This document shows positions 1 to 13,600 of a stretch of 64,000 bases of DNA, one piece after another. Position 1 is the first letter of the stretch. The number at the start of each line of letters is the position of its first letter. Source of the stretch: Niebla homalea (taxonomy: Eukaryota; Ascomycota; Lecanoromycetes; Lecanorales; Ramalinaceae); NCBI GenBank assembly GCA_019925105.1, contig JAHGAU010000007.1, positions 1,798,001 through 1,862,000 on the forward strand, read 5' to 3'. The notes beneath the pieces are model-generated. The model searched no databases and was not told the DNA's origin. It saw only the letters and a program-made list of their open reading frames with translations. Made by a program: the position numbers and the translations under genes.

Positions 1-150
1 GGGCTTGGCAGGCTTTCTCGGCTTCAAAGTCGGCCCGTGATTTTTCACGCACAATCAATCTCAGGTCCAAGCGAGCTGTATTTGCTATGATCCTCCTACA
101 TACCATCTTCTCCATTTTCTACAGTCTTGCTAGGTGCCATTACCGCAATC

Positions 151-1144
151 ATGGCGCCGGCAAACCTACCCTCCATCTTCAATGCTACGTCCGAGGACAT
201 TGAGATGCTTCTTGCGGCTCAATGTCACCTGGGGTCCAAGAATCTCCAAGTCCATATGGAGCCGTACCTGTGGAAGACACGTCCTGATGGGATCAATGTG
301 ATCAACATTGGCAAGACCTGGTATGCACTCTACCACAGTTCCGTTGAATGCTACTTTTCATCGATGCTGACCCGAAACTTCTACTTGAAGGGAAAAGATT
401 GTCCTCGCAGCCCGTATTATCGCAGCTGTGGACAATCCAGCCGACATCGCTGTCATCTCTGCTCGCCCCTACGGCCAACGTGCCGTCCTCAAGTTTGCAG
501 CCCATACCGGTGCAGTCGCCATTGCTGGTCGGTTCACACCTGGCAACTTCACCAACTACATCACCCGCTCCTTCAAAGAACCCCGCCTCATCATTGTCAC
601 GGACCCGCGCACGGATGCCCAAGCTATCAAGGAAGCTTCCTACGTCAACATTCCCGTCGTTGCCCTCTGCGATACCGACTCCCCCACTGAGTTCGTGGAC
701 GTCGCCATCCCCACCAACAACAAGGGTCGTCATGCCATTGGGCTGATCTGGTGGATGCTGGCTCGTGAGGTGCTGAGACTGAGGGGTACCTTGGCAGACC
801 GAGAAACCGAGTGGGACACCATGGTGGATCTGTACTTCTACCGTGACCCCGAGGCGGAAGAGAACAAGGATTCTGCCGGCCAGGATGAGAGCAAGGTGCC
901 CGGTGCGGACGACGTCGGTGCCCAGGCCATTGACCAGGGTTTTGGTGGGGCCAACGCTGAGTGGGAAGTGAGTGGTGGTGCCGCCACAGGAGCGTTCGCT
1001 GCCCCGAGTGGGACTGCGGGAGCCCAGCCTGAATCAACATGGGAGGGTGATGGTGCCGACTGGGCCGCTGGTCGTGCGCCAGTGCAGACTGGCAATGAGG
1101 GATGGAATGCAGAGACTACCAAGCCAGAGGCACCCAGCTGGTAA
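151..1144 (+). CDS. RPS0: 40S ribosomal protein S0 (uS2 family)
   Basis: Structural protein of the small cytosolic ribosomal subunit, needed for late 18S rRNA processing (established for the family). Exons 151-320 and 391-1144; the 70-nt GT-AG intron 321-390 splits a Trp codon and restores the family sequence [12 protein letters not shown]. The product is 307 aa. Recognisable uS2 stretches are [20 protein letters not shown] at the N-terminus, [16 protein letters not shown], the [10 protein letters not shown] segment, and [12 protein letters not shown] near the middle, followed by the acidic Trp/Glu-rich C-terminal tail typical of S0/laminin-receptor homologues. The start is the ATG at 151; an earlier in-frame TTG at 127 is not used. 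Upstream bases 78-124 look like a possible 5'UTR intron (GT...CTACAG), which I cannot confirm. Confidence 0.97.
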
Positions 1145-2267
1145 AGGATCTTACATGGAGGTTGATAATAATGGAGAATGGCAATTTGACGGCACTCATG
1201 AGGGAAAGATATCCAGCAATGTCATCGCTTAGGTTGTGATGACATTACTGGGGGAATGCCCTGTGCTGTTAGCTAGGATGGCTTAATCGCGTTCTATCTC
1301 CAATACAAATCTTCAACGCATCAAGGCTGCCATGGGCATGCCACAACTCTGTGCGCTAACGCTCCATGGAAAGCTTTCTCTTACTGTGGCCTCAGAGCTT
1401 GATTGTTCTCTTGTGTTGTGTTTCCCATATCAGCACCCTTACATGGGCGCAAGCGTGTCCTGATGCGGTAATAATGGTTTATGGCTCGCTTATTATTCTC
1501 ACCGCATCACTGGCTTTCCCACCTGAAACGCCGCGTGGAAATCTCGCCAAGGGCTGCTAGATTTAGATTTACGAGTACAGAGCCCGACAAAGCGACCAAA
1601 TGTGGTGAAGTCGACGAGCAGGCTGAAGACTTTCTCATCACTACTACTGTGTGATGGCTGCCAGCTCATCCTGCAATGCCATTACCGAAAAGTACCCAAA
1701 CCATTGTGTCTCACTCCGAGACTCGACCACTTCGGGCCACCTGGTGAAGGGGTTAAGGAAAGGGGAGGAGCACGAACCACCACCAACAGCCCAGAACCCC
1801 TGACCCGCTTGAAATAATACCTATTCCGTATGCTATTCTTATCCTTCTGCTTGGCGCGAGGCCATTGACCCAATCAGCGACTTCCCCTGCCATGGTCAGC
1901 CACGTTTTTGGCCTCCAACCGCCAAATTACGCCCTCGTGCATTTGGCGACGCCCGGCCCCCCCTGGCTGCAGATCGTCCCGTTTTCAATTTCCAACGGCA
2001 GCGACGTGACTTTTTGTTCTTTTTCGCCTTTTGGCTCGTTTATCCACTTCCTTTAAGTGTCAACCTCCTTCATTTTTCTTGTTTTTGCGCAGCCTCAGTT
2101 GTTCGTTATTGTAGTCCGTATTCATTCTCTATCTTGAATATACAGCATAGTCTCTCATTACAGTCGATCATTTGAATGTCATAATTGTACCATTCAACCA
2201 AGTACATTACCCTCGTTTTTGAGTTCTTAATGCTGCTGGTGGTGTTGGCTGCCGAACTCTGGTCACA
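1145..2267. other. intergenic between RPS0 and aspartic protease
   Basis: No supportable gene; short ORFs here lack homology or codon structure. The last 250 bases are T/C-rich and are the likely promoter and 5'UTR of the protease. Confidence 0.6.
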
Positions 2268-3735
2268 ATGTACCCTTCAATAGATTCAGCCTCCTCTGCT
2301 CTCACTATCCTCCTATCACTACTTTCCCTCTCGGCGCCTTCATTGGCAGCGAACAACAACAACAACAACAGCAGTGGTAGTGACAGATCTTTCCAAGTAC
2401 ACCGCCAAAGACTCGACGACTACTGGGTGCCCAGCCCGAACCAACATTCACAACATGTCTTGAACCTCAAGGGAAAGAAAAATGGCAATCCTATAAGTGC
2501 AGCCTACGCCAAGTCTTTACGACAGGGTAGCCAAGTAGACGGCAGCTATGGCTATGAAGAGGTGGACGCCAATGAGCTTCGTAAGTTCCACAATTGCCTC
2601 TTCACCCAATGACCCAAACTGACCCAACATACCAGGCCTCACCTTTGCGACTGAAGTCATGGTCGGCGACAAATCCTATGAACTCGTGATTGACACTGGG
2701 AGCAGCGATACCTGGCTCCCTAGAAACACGTTCCAATGCGCCGCCGTCGGCACCGGCGATAACCTCCCCCAAGCTTCCTGCGAGTTCTCCGACACCTACA
2801 CCCCCTCTGCCTCCTTCACCCCCATCGAGAACCTCAATTACCACGTCACCTACACCAGTGGTGAAGCGCTCACCGGTACTTTCGGTACCGAGCATGTCCA
2901 AGTGGCTGGCATCCTCGTCAAAGATCAGCAGATCGCCGTTGTCGACAACGCTCAATACAGCGGCGACGGCATCACAGCAGGCGTGCTCGGCCTGGCCTTT
3001 CCCGCCGACACCAAAGCCTTCAAGGGGAATGATTACAGGCAAGATTATGCAGGCACGCAACAAGTCTACTCCCCCATCTTTACCAGCATGTACACCGAAG
3101 GCAACGTCGCCCCACTCTTCAGCATCGCCCTTGACCGCAATACCGGTGGCCTGTTGGCGATTGGTGGATTGCCGCCCGTGTCATACTTCCCCGTCTTCGC
3201 CAGCAGCCCCTTCGAGTTGTTGGCGACGGGTGACGGCACCGATCAGGGCGTGGCAAGTCTGTCATCGTACACGCTCTACAGCATCACCGTGCAAGGGTTT
3301 GACTACCGGGGCAGCAACATCAGCCAATGGTCCTACGACAACTATCCCAACCCCTTCGGCAGCCCCTCCGACAACACGGAGGTGCAAACCATCGTCGACA
3401 CGGGGGTGTCGCTCATGTTCCTCCCCAAGGGCGTCGCCGATGCGGTCAATTCGCTTTTCACGCCTCATTACAATTTTGTCAATAGTGCGGGGTACTATGT
3501 CATTAGCTGCGACGCCACGGCGCCGACGTTTGGGGTCAAGATCGGGTTCGAGACGTTTTACGTCAATCCGAAAGATATGGTCGTGGATATTGGGGGCGGG
3601 ACATGTGTCAGTGGCATTGCGGCCACGGGGAGCAATGGGGCGAGCTTCCTGGGGCAGACCTTCTTGAAGAATGTGTTGGCCGTGTTCGATGTGGGGGCGC
3701 AGATGATGAGGTTTGCGGCGAGGGAGTATTATTGA
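2268..3735 (+). CDS. secreted pepsin-like aspartic protease (A1)
   Basis: Acid endopeptidase of the A1 family, probably secreted or wall-associated. Exons 2268-2580 and 2636-3735 (55-nt intron 2581-2635, GTAAGT...CAG) give 470 aa. Residues 1-27 form a signal peptide (hydrophobic ILLSLLSLSAPSLA), followed by a poly-Asn run and an about 80-residue propeptide. The mature domain begins near LTFATEVMVGDKSYELVIDTGSS. Catalytic Asp residues are about D124 (DTGSSDTW) and D359 (IVDTGVSLMFLP). The second motif has Val where the family usually has Thr/Ser, a tolerated variant. The conserved C-terminal FLGQTFLKNVLAVFDVG is present and there is no GPI-type tail. The ATG at 2268 fits the signal peptide. 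Confidence 0.93.
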
Positions 3736-5287
3736 AAGATGAATATAAAAGGGGGAAACTTCGAGTATGGTTGGATCATGTCATGCTCTTGATCGACTTA
3801 TCCAGGGAAGTGGACGAGCTTTGTAGGTGCTCGGTACATTTGTTGCATACAACATATCACGTCAGGGATCGGCGGGTATGGATGGCTCCATACCGCCCTG
3901 ATGAAGATTACCACGGAACGATCTTGTGGTGTTACAATACTACTTACTATATATACTTCAGTATTAGATAATTCTAATCACTTTGACCAACAGGTCTAAT
4001 AACGTGGACTCCTTTGCATCAGTCTGTTGCCGTTGGAGCCCAGGTGTGCTAATTACAGCAATTCCTACTCTACTGACCTCGCGCAGAAGAAGTGACACGC
4101 AACTGAGGGAGGTCCATGCGAGCGACGTGATGACGAATCACTGTTCCCTCTCACCGCTTGGACCCATTGTTTCTCATACAGGAATCGCTCAGTGAGGAGG
4201 AGAAGGAGGAGAAGAAGAAGGAGGATAGTTCGAAAGCAATGCTCTCTTCTGGCGGCAGTCGAATGCAATATGGAAACGAATCCCCATTTGTTTTGAAAGG
4301 TACTTCTCGCACACACCGATTGGGGTCGTTCGTTCCTTTGTTTCCCCCCCCTTTCACCCATTTTGGTGGCAAACGAAACGTATGTACCTACTGAACGTAC
4401 AAAAACAGCCACGCCCATGTAACGAGATGCCATCCTTTTCATTGGACAGTGTCAGCAATCGTCACCGTCTCCCTCACAACGATTATCCTGGATGATTAGG
4501 TGATGAGTCCCCTTTAGCCGAATGCTTTGGGAAGGTTTTGGGTCGTCGATTTCACCATCGACACGCTCGAGGGAGGCGTCTAATGATAGCTAAAGAATCT
4601 CACATGCATAAAGGCGTCACATAAGCAACGCAAAGCCTTGACGGATAGCCTCCCACCACCGCGCCCGCTTCCGTCTTGCCGCTCTGACAAGTACTCCGTA
4701 TTCGTCTCTATTCAAGGCCGACGCGGCCGACTAGCATCATCAGATCGTCGGATGCTTGCCAAGAGATGACTGCCGTGCCGGTCTCTCGGCTCCCGGAGGT
4801 AGCGTTGAAAATAACCCCGATGCTGCAGATAAATGACGTGACATCAGCCAGACAGTGCGTCCAATCATCATGGTTCCGACCTTACCAACCACAGCCAATG
4901 CGGGATATCGAATCGATTCTATCCCACTTATCTCGTAAAGGCCGAGAAGGCGAGGGCTGCTGAGCCTGTTTATTTAAGAAGATGCTCTCGCACTCTCGGC
5001 TTTAATCTGGCAGTCTGTGATTTTGGGATCCATCATTATCCATCGGAGTTGTTTAGTTGACTCCGATTGCCTCCTTTCAACAGGGGCAAGGAGAGGGTGG
5101 CGTGTATTTATTAAGCAGGTGTGGCCGTTTCCGTCCGAATCTGCCATCTGCCTCCTAAACATCTCTGTCCTACCTGCCTTCATTGCTTTGTTCTTCGATT
5201 GCTCGGAGAAGCTGCGTCACACCTAACGAACATAAGGTACTGGATTTTGTATTACACGACTGTGCAATAACTGGCGCACAATCAATA
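3736..5287. other. intergenic between protease and MFS transporter
   Basis: No gene seen. A purine-rich (GGA/GAA) stretch lies at about 4195-4235. A TATTTAA-like element at about 4969-4978 may belong to the MFS promoter, but it is about 310 nt upstream of the ATG. Confidence 0.5.
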
Positions 5288-6959
5288 ATGTCGTCGAAGT
5301 CGAGCTCCCGGCAGGCCAGCCCTGCGCCTCATTCTCGAGCTGTCTCAAAACAAACTTCAATAGCACAAGCGCGCGACAAAGACTCGATGAACAGTAGCTC
5401 ATCACAGGATATAGAGAAGGGTGTGGAGGTACCGGAGAAGACAAATGGACAGGCCCATGACAGACAGCCGAACAACAATGATGACGATTACTATACAAAG
5501 CTCGTGGAGGAATTCGATGGACCCAATGACCCCGACAACCCGGTGAATTGGCCCCTGCGTACCAAATACACCACCACCGTCCTTTATTCTACCCTCACCT
5601 TCTGCATCACCTTTGAGAGTAGTGTCTTCAGCACGGCGACCATGGTTACGTCTCAGAAGTTTGGCGTATCCACCGAGGTGATGACCTTGGGGACTTCCCT
5701 TGTTGTTATTGTGAGTTGCTCAACCAACTGGTGACCGGTAAGGGTGGGACTTGTCTGACCGAATTCCGCAGGGTTTTGCACTGGGACCTATAATCTGGGG
5801 GCCTTTAAGCGAGCTTTATGGCCGCAAGATACCGCTCTTCACAGGTTTCGCCATCTTCGCCATCTTCCAGATTCCCGTGGCTGTGGCCCAGAACATCGAG
5901 ACCATCATGCTCGGCCGGTTTTTGAGCGGCTTGTTTGGTTCCTCTCCCCTCGCCATCATTGGTGGCACGCTCGCGGATTTTTGGAATCCTGTCGAGCGGG
6001 GCTTTGCTCTAGGCTTGTTCGCAGGCGCCACATTCATCGGTCCCGTCGCTGGGCCGATCGTTGGAGGCTTCATTACACAGTCATATTTGGGCTGGCGATG
6101 GACCGCATGGATCACTTTGATCATGGCATCCTTCTTTGGTCTCGTGGCGCTCTGCGTTTGCAAGGAATCATATGTCCCAGTGATCCTCCAACGACGCGCC
6201 ACGAAACGAAAGCATGCGACCAAGAATTGGGCAATCCATGCTCCGATGGATGAGAATCCAGTTACCATTAACGATATCATCACCAAATATCTCATCCGCC
6301 CTTGGAAGATGCTCGTCCTCGAACCCATCCTCATGTTGATCACGGTGTACATGAGTCTGATCTACGGCATGATCTATCTCTTCTTCGAAGCTTATCCGGT
6401 CGCCTTTCAAGAAGATCGAGGCTGGAATCTTGGCGTGGGCGCCCTGCCATTTTTGGGAATCACCATTGGTGTCATTATCGGTGTTGCCATCATCACCTAC
6501 ACCACCACAACTCGATACAAGCGCAAGTTGGAAGCCAACGGCGGCAAGCCCGTCCCCGAAGAACGACTCGTACCGATGATGGCGGGTGCGGTCTTGCTTC
6601 CCATCGGCCTGTTCTGGTTCGCTTGGACAAGTAACAAAAATATCTCATGGGTACCCCAAGTGATTGCGGGTGTGCCCATCGGGGCGGGTATCATGATGAT
6701 CTTCTTGCAAGGATTGAGCTACATCATCGACGTCTATCTGATGTACGCCAATAGCGCGATCGCCGCCAACACCTTTGTTCGAAGCTTGGCTGGTGGTGGA
6801 TTCCCCATGTTCGCAGCTGCGATGTATCATAACTTGGGTGTCAATTGGGCAACAAGCTTGCTGGGATTCTTGTGTGTCGCTTTCATCCCGGCGCCGATTC
6901 TCTTCTTCGTCTATGGCAAGAGGATCAGGCAGCTGAGCAAGTTTGCACCGAATCTCTAA
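5288..6959 (+). CDS. MFS transporter, DHA1 (drug/polyamine:H+ antiporter) type
   Basis: Proton-coupled exporter of the major facilitator superfamily, plasma membrane. Exons 5288-5710 and 5772-6959 (61-nt intron 5711-5771, phase 0) give 536 aa. A hydrophilic N-terminal tail of about 90 residues precedes the NPVNWPLRTKY motif common to the TPO1/FLU1-like DHA1 group and then twelve predicted membrane spans. Motif A between TM2 and TM3 is GPLSELYGRK (about residues 151-160). The WRWTAWITLI motif follows TM6. The substrate cannot be read from sequence; fungal relatives export polyamines, azoles or secondary metabolites. The longer frame upstream of 5288 uses no better start, and this ATG begins a Ser-rich tail typical of the group. 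Confidence 0.93.
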
Positions 6960-7616
6960 GGAATAAGTGGGCTTGTTCTGTTGGAGAGCAAAGGTTGCAT
7001 ACTGTGTTCGAATGCACACAGGCGTTTAGCATTGTATTGAAGCGGCTATGAGTGATCCTTATTTTTATGAGATAGAAGAGATACAATAATGAGCCGTCCC
7101 ACTCTAATAGCCTTCATGTGTCAAAGTACAACGAATGATGCAGGTGTCCTGATGTGACACCTTGGTTGTCACAAAGGCATCTGGGTTGGTGCTTGAAATG
7201 TGTCACGAAATTGCCCCATTTTGACATAAATTCGAAGATCTGTCTCATTGTTTCCTTCATTCTTCTACATCTCCTCACGTCGGAATTTTGCTCAGTGCCA
7301 GACTCGTATCCACCTAGACGCATTGATCTTGCCAATGGTCAGAAGCCGCAACATGATTGAAGCAGCATGCTCTCGACCAATGGAAATGATGCGTTGCCCT
7401 GGTTGCCAAGCCCAAGCCCAAGTAAACTGAAGTGTTGTCCCTCAGCCCTACGGGACTAACGCGCTAATCGCCGAGCGCAGCGAAAAACATTACAAGCCAA
7501 GACTTGTCCCACCAACAACAGCTTCATTCACAAAACCTTTCGAATTCGACTTCACCCAGACAACACCTTATTCCGTGACACTTCGCTCAAGCATGTAGTT
7601 CCGCCACCAGCCGATC
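6960..7616. other. intergenic between MFS gene and the 2015-aa gene
   Basis: No gene seen; 3'UTR of the transporter and promoter of the next gene. Confidence 0.5.
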
Positions 7617-10600
7617 ATGAAGACTCGTCGCCAGCGCGAAATTCAGGAGGCTGAGGGTGTCCCGGTCACGCCACCCCAGTCACTGGAAGCCACAACACAT
7701 CGACCTCGCAGAGGCACCCGTCCTACTACCAGTCGTGCTCCGACTACAGAGCCTACCCAAACTCAATCTTACCCCACTGATCTCACTCAATCACAACCTA
7801 GCGACCATGCGAACATCCAACCAGAACTTACTCAATCTCAACCTCCATCACTCGAACCCGCAACACGTGCTCGAACACGAAGAGGCACAAGCCGCGCTCC
7901 AAGTAATGTGACGAGTCGTGCTACAAGTCATGCTTCAAGCCGGGCTACGAGTCGTGCTCCGACTGCAGAGCCTACCCAATCTCAATCTAACCCCATTTAT
8001 CTCACTCAAGCAGAACCTAGCCAACATGGAGACACCCAACCAGAACGTCTTCTTTCTCAACTTCCATCACTCGAACCCACAAAGCAGTCTCGAACTCGAC
8101 GAGGCACAAGCGGCGCTACGAGTAAAGTGACGACTCGCGCTGCAGGTCATGCTTCAAGCCGTGCTACCAGCCGTGCTACAAGCCGTGCTCCCACCGCTGA
8201 ACCGGTTCAACTTGGGTCTAGCAAAGCGGTCGCTATCCAGATTGACTCTACTACTGAATCAGAACCGAGTGAATTTGACTATGCCCACCCACAAGCTACT
8301 GAAGCTGAATACAATGAATCAGAGCCTACTCCCTCCGAACCTGATCAACCAGTCTTTATCAAGACTGAACCCGTTGAAAGTCATGCTTCAAGCCGCGCTA
8401 CAGGCCGTGCTCCCACCGCTGAACTGTTTCAAGTTGGGTCTAGCAGAGCGGACGCTATCCAAATCGACTCTGCCGATTCGGAATCGAGTGAATCTGACTA
8501 CACCCACTCAGAAGCTACTGAAGCTGAATTCAATGAATCAGAACCTCCTCCCTTCGAACCTGATCAACCAGTCTTGATCAAGGCTGAACCCGTCGATGAT
8601 GGACCTGTTCAATCACAATCCATCCAATCGGAAACTCCTCACTTCGAGCCTCCTCACTTCGAACCTCCTCAAGCCGAACCTCTCCAGGTCGCACCTCCTC
8701 AAGTGACACCTCCTCAAGTCGAACCTCCTCAAGTCACACCTCTTCAAGCTGGGTCTATTCATGGCCCACTTACTCCAAACCTAGAGGCCGCCAAGCGACA
8801 ATTTGAGAAAGATTACGCCAGGCGAGAAGCAGTGGCTGGGGCAGAGAAGAGCTTGCTATACGATCTCAAAACGAGAAATATGCGCGCAGATCAGAAAAGG
8901 GCAAGAGCTGGGAGACCAAAAGCGAACATCACAAAAGTTAGCGCCAGATACGAGGAGTACAAAAAGCGACAAGAGAAGGAACGAAAAGCCAAGAGCGTGG
9001 AAACATCTACACAAGAAGATACCACGCAGACGGACGATCCTGGTCCTTCGGAAGACGACGGAAGTACCGCACGAACCTCTCCCGAGAATGCCCCCGTTGA
9101 GGCTATTCGAGTCACAGGTCCGCGTGACACGAACAAGGAGGATGATGAGCTCGCCCAACGAGCCTCTCCAAGTAAGAAATCCCCTATTTCTTCTAGACCT
9201 TTCAAACCTCGCTCTCGATCTTCCTCCCAAGACGCCATCGAAGCTGCGAACGAAACATGGCGTGCGCGGCAGATCCAAGTCGATGAAGCCGCTCGAACTT
9301 TAGCTCGAGCTCGATTTGGCGTTCCAGCTAAAAAGGCCGCTGCACATCCCGTGCACGGCGGAAAGACCACTGCACATCCCGTGCCAGTTGCGTCCAAGGG
9401 GACCACTGCTGTGGACGGTGCGCCATCCCAGGCCCCACAGCATGTCACACAAGATGCGTTGCCCCCTCCCAAGCGGACCACTCTGGATGCATACATCGAC
9501 AAAGAAGTGGCTCGAGTGCGTAAAATTCCCCCAGGAGAAAGAACTGCGGTTGAGGCTCGCAACCTGGAATACTTGATCGGCCTGAAAGCTACACGACTTG
9601 GCCCAGAATGGCGTCCAACTGCTCCCACAGCCATCGTGGCTCAGCCATACGATGGCAAGGTGACAGCGGCACATGTCGATATCGTGGAACCAACCTCTCG
9701 TGAGAACTACGACGAGCAATTGAAACTTCGCATCCGACAGGAAGCCGAAGCACGCGCCGCTCTCGCTCAAACATCTCTCCCTCCGTCCCTCGAAGATCCA
9801 CCCTTGGCAGTTCAGAACTGGCCTCAAGTTAGTGGTGCAAATCGAGAGACCCTCATGAAATTCTGTGTCTCTGCTCGCTTGGCCCCTCAATGCGATCCTT
9901 CGTACCAGTTAGACAAGCACCCGCTCAGTCTAGCCGTTGATGATGACGTTTTCCTTGATATCATGCATGTCATTGTGAATCATCCCAAAAATCGTCATGG
10001 CGTTCTTTACAACTTGAAAAACATTCACCCAACAGTTGAGGCAAATGCAGAACGCATGATTGACTCTGGTCATCTAGATCTCTGGACGGGCAACTCCATA
10101 GCCGATAAGATCACTGTCACTGATTCACCACGATCGACACCTGTTACCTCTCAGCCAGATAGGCTTCGAAACCTTCGTACCTCCTCCCGAATCAGCAAGC
10201 CTCAAGGATCGAAGAGACGCCAAGCTCTCGCAGAGGTAGACGCACAATCGCACATTGAGGACGGACCATCTTCGCAGAACAAAGCAGCCCGCCGCATAGT
10301 CAGAATGCCAAAATACTTCACTGGACCAATGGACAAGCGTACCGTCCTCTCCGATAACCGTCAACAGGATGTACCATTGATCGAGTCCGATAACATGTCC
10401 TCCGATGACGAATCGATGCTGGATCTAAATGGAAATCATGGTGATGAGGATGATGTCCAGATGGAAGATCAATCAAATCAGCAAGATCAAGTGGACCAAC
10501 ACAACATGAGTGCAGGTGGCCCAACAACCCCAACAACACAGACATCAACCCCAGCTGCAGCTCAAACCCCCAAGTCTCGCGGGTGGGTGTTCGGATCTCT

Positions 10601-13600
10601 ACTGCCATCAGCAGCTCGCACTGTCAGCAAATTCCTCCCACGATGGCGTCAACAGCCACCATCTTTACCTCCAACACCTACACAGCAACCTGTTCCAGTC
10701 CCAGCTACGGAACCACGCCAGCGTCCACATGTGAGCGCAACGCAAGGTCGAGGTCGCGTGGAACGGAGGAAAGCCCTTACCCACTCAAGCATCGCACGTG
10801 AGCCCAATGGAGCTGTGAGACTTATGACCAAGGGTGCGATTGGGGTCATGAAGCAGAAAGCCGAAAACCGTAAGACGTTGGAGAATAGAGCCAAGCGCGC
10901 TGAAGAGGCCCTCGCTAGCAGGGACAGTATCATTCGGTCGCTGCACAAGCAAGTTCAAGACGTTCAGCAATCCTCCCGTGAAAACGCCCGCCAGCTGAGA
11001 GAAGCCGAATCCAACCAAGGGCAGCCTATTGATCTTACACGACCGACGCCTGTCGAAAAGCAAAAGCGAAAGCGCGCTCCCTCACCAGACGTCATTCCTA
11101 ATCCAGTACCTAACGGCTTCGGCATGGATCTCGAGTACTTTGGCTTTGATGATGACGATTCACAGTACTTTGACAATGAGGAAGAACATGAGTCACGTCC
11201 TTCAACATCCAAGCGCCTGCGCACATTGGAATCTTCAAGTACGGACAAGGCTGTAGTCCCTCTCAACGACACAGCTGCCGAGACAGGCAACCTTGACATA
11301 ATTCCTCGCCCAGGCTCTCCCGTCGGCTCTCCCGTCGGCAATCCATTTCGAGCAACCCCTTATACTGGCAGACTCTTCTCGAATGCATCAGTACCATCGC
11401 GTCAAGATCCACTAAGTAACTTGTTTAACGAGGAAGCTGCCTCCGACGAAGCCGCCGAGCAGCAGGTCACCACTTCGATCAAGTCGCCAACAACCCAGCC
11501 AAATACCTCCACTGTGTCCTCTGAGCAGCCGAGTGTCCAAGAGAAGTCGCAAGCCACTCAACCAAACACGTCCACTGTGTCCTCGCCCAAGGTCACGTTT
11601 CAAGATGATCCGCAGGTCACCAAAACGAATCCTTTTTTCACACCAAGAGTAACGTCTCAGAACAAGCCGCAAACAGGCCGGTCATTCTTTTTCAATGTGC
11701 CGTCGGTCCCGGTCACAACTCAAGATGATCCGCAAGTGACCACGCCTAACCCTTTCTTCAATATGGCCAACCCTTTCTTCAATACGCCCTCGTCAAGTGT
11801 CCCGACTCAAGACAAGCCACAAGTGAGCCAGCCGAACACATTCACAGTGCCATCTGAGCAGCCGCCAATGAGCCAGCCAAACACATTCACAGTGCCCTCT
11901 GAGCAGCAAGTGAGCCAGCCAAACACATTCACAGTGCCGTCTGAGCAGCCCGTACCTCAAGAGCAGCCGCAAGTGAGCCAGCCAAACTCATTCACAGTGC
12001 CATCTGAGCAGCCGCAAGTGAGCCAGCCAAACCCATTCACAGTGCCCTCTGAGCAGCCGCAAATGAGCCAGCCAAACACATTCACAGTGCCATCTGAGCA
12101 GCCCGTACTACAAGAGCAGCCGCAAGTGAGCCAGCCAGACATATTCACAGTGCCCTCTCAGCAGCCCGTACTTCAAGAGCAGCCGCAAGTGAGCCAGCCA
12201 AACACATTCACAGTGCCATCTGAGCAGCCGCAAGTGAGCCAGCCAAGCCCATTCACAGTGCCCTTTGAGCAGCCGCAAGTGAGCCAGCCAAACTCATTCA
12301 TAGTGCCCTCTGAGCAGCCGCAAGTGAGCCAGCCAAACTCATTCACAGTGCCCTCTGAGCAGCCCGTACTTCAAGAGCAGCCGCAAGTGATTAAGCCTAC
12401 CCCTTCCTTCACTATGCCCTCGCCAAGTGTCACGACTCAAGACAAGCCGCAAGTGAGAAAGCCAAACATATTCGCTATGCCCTCGCCAAATGTCACGACT
12501 CAAGACACTCCGCGAACTTTCCAGCCAAATAGCTTTACTGCTCCTTCTCCGAGCAGCGCAACGACTCAAGGCACCTCCCGAGTGATTGGACCAACCACTT
12601 TTACTGTACCCTCACCAAATGAAGGCGACAGCGACTTTTCCTTTGCCGAACCACCCACGTCGAGCTTTCCAAAGGCCTCGTTCAGAGCGTTACAAGCAAC
12701 CCCTACGCCAGCACAGAAGCAGCAAGCAGCAGAATCGCCCGGTTTCTCCTTTGCTGAACCACCCAAGGCGAGCACACCAAAAATCTCGACGCTGTCCACA
12801 CCGAAGGCCTCGTCATCGTTCAAAGCCGCCCCGGTGCTCCTTGCGCCAGCAGAGAAGCAGCCCGCACCACAAGCACCACTGCCGCCAACTCTTAGCGATA
12901 TCAGCCTCGCCCGACAACGTGAGCAAGCCTTGAAGTATGCCGCCAAGACCCCGTCGCGACTCCACGAAGCTACTCGCCCAAGCTCCACAAATGCTGAGTC
13001 TGAGAGTCCTAATGATCAGCCTCCCAAGTCTGTCCCTAGTCTCGCTCCCGCCCCAGTCACTGCACCTACTCCACCTCAAGCGACCGCGCCTCTCCCCTCG
13101 GTTCGCCACGCTTCTCACCCCGAACGCCGGAAAGAGGCTGTTGAGAAATTGAAGGAGATAGGTTTGACTGATTTCGAGGACTATATGAACTCAGACGACG
13201 TTTCCCAATTCATCAAGGACACGCACAACAAGACGTGGCAGGAGGACCCAGAATCAGTCAAGCAATCGAAAAAGCGCTGCTTGCTGGAGATTGACTACTA
13301 CCAGGTCTGGGAACAGCCTATGACAAACTCGATGAGCCACGTTTTCGAGGCTCCCACCCAGCAGCGTAAACGTCCCAAAACCCGCCGCAGCCCTCCTGAC
13401 AACGTTCCAGTGGTGGCAGAGACATCACGACCGGTGGAGAAACGGCAGACGAATGAGGACGTCTCGGCTGATTTGGACTTCTTTCAAGGTATGAGGCCTG
13501 CGCCAAAGCCTTGGAACCCGCCGCCGCCCGGAGCCACGACCTCGCGCGCCGCCCCGCCGCAAAACCCCAAGCCGCAATCGAAGTTCAATTTCATGGAAAC

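Noticed and set aside
127..150. Upstream in-frame extension of the RPS0 reading frame
   Set aside because: It begins with TTG; the family N-terminus MAPANLPS starts at the ATG at 151.
8891..9890. Long minus-strand frames inside the 2015-aa gene
   Set aside because: Antisense shadows with no motifs; the plus frame is continuous for 6 kb.
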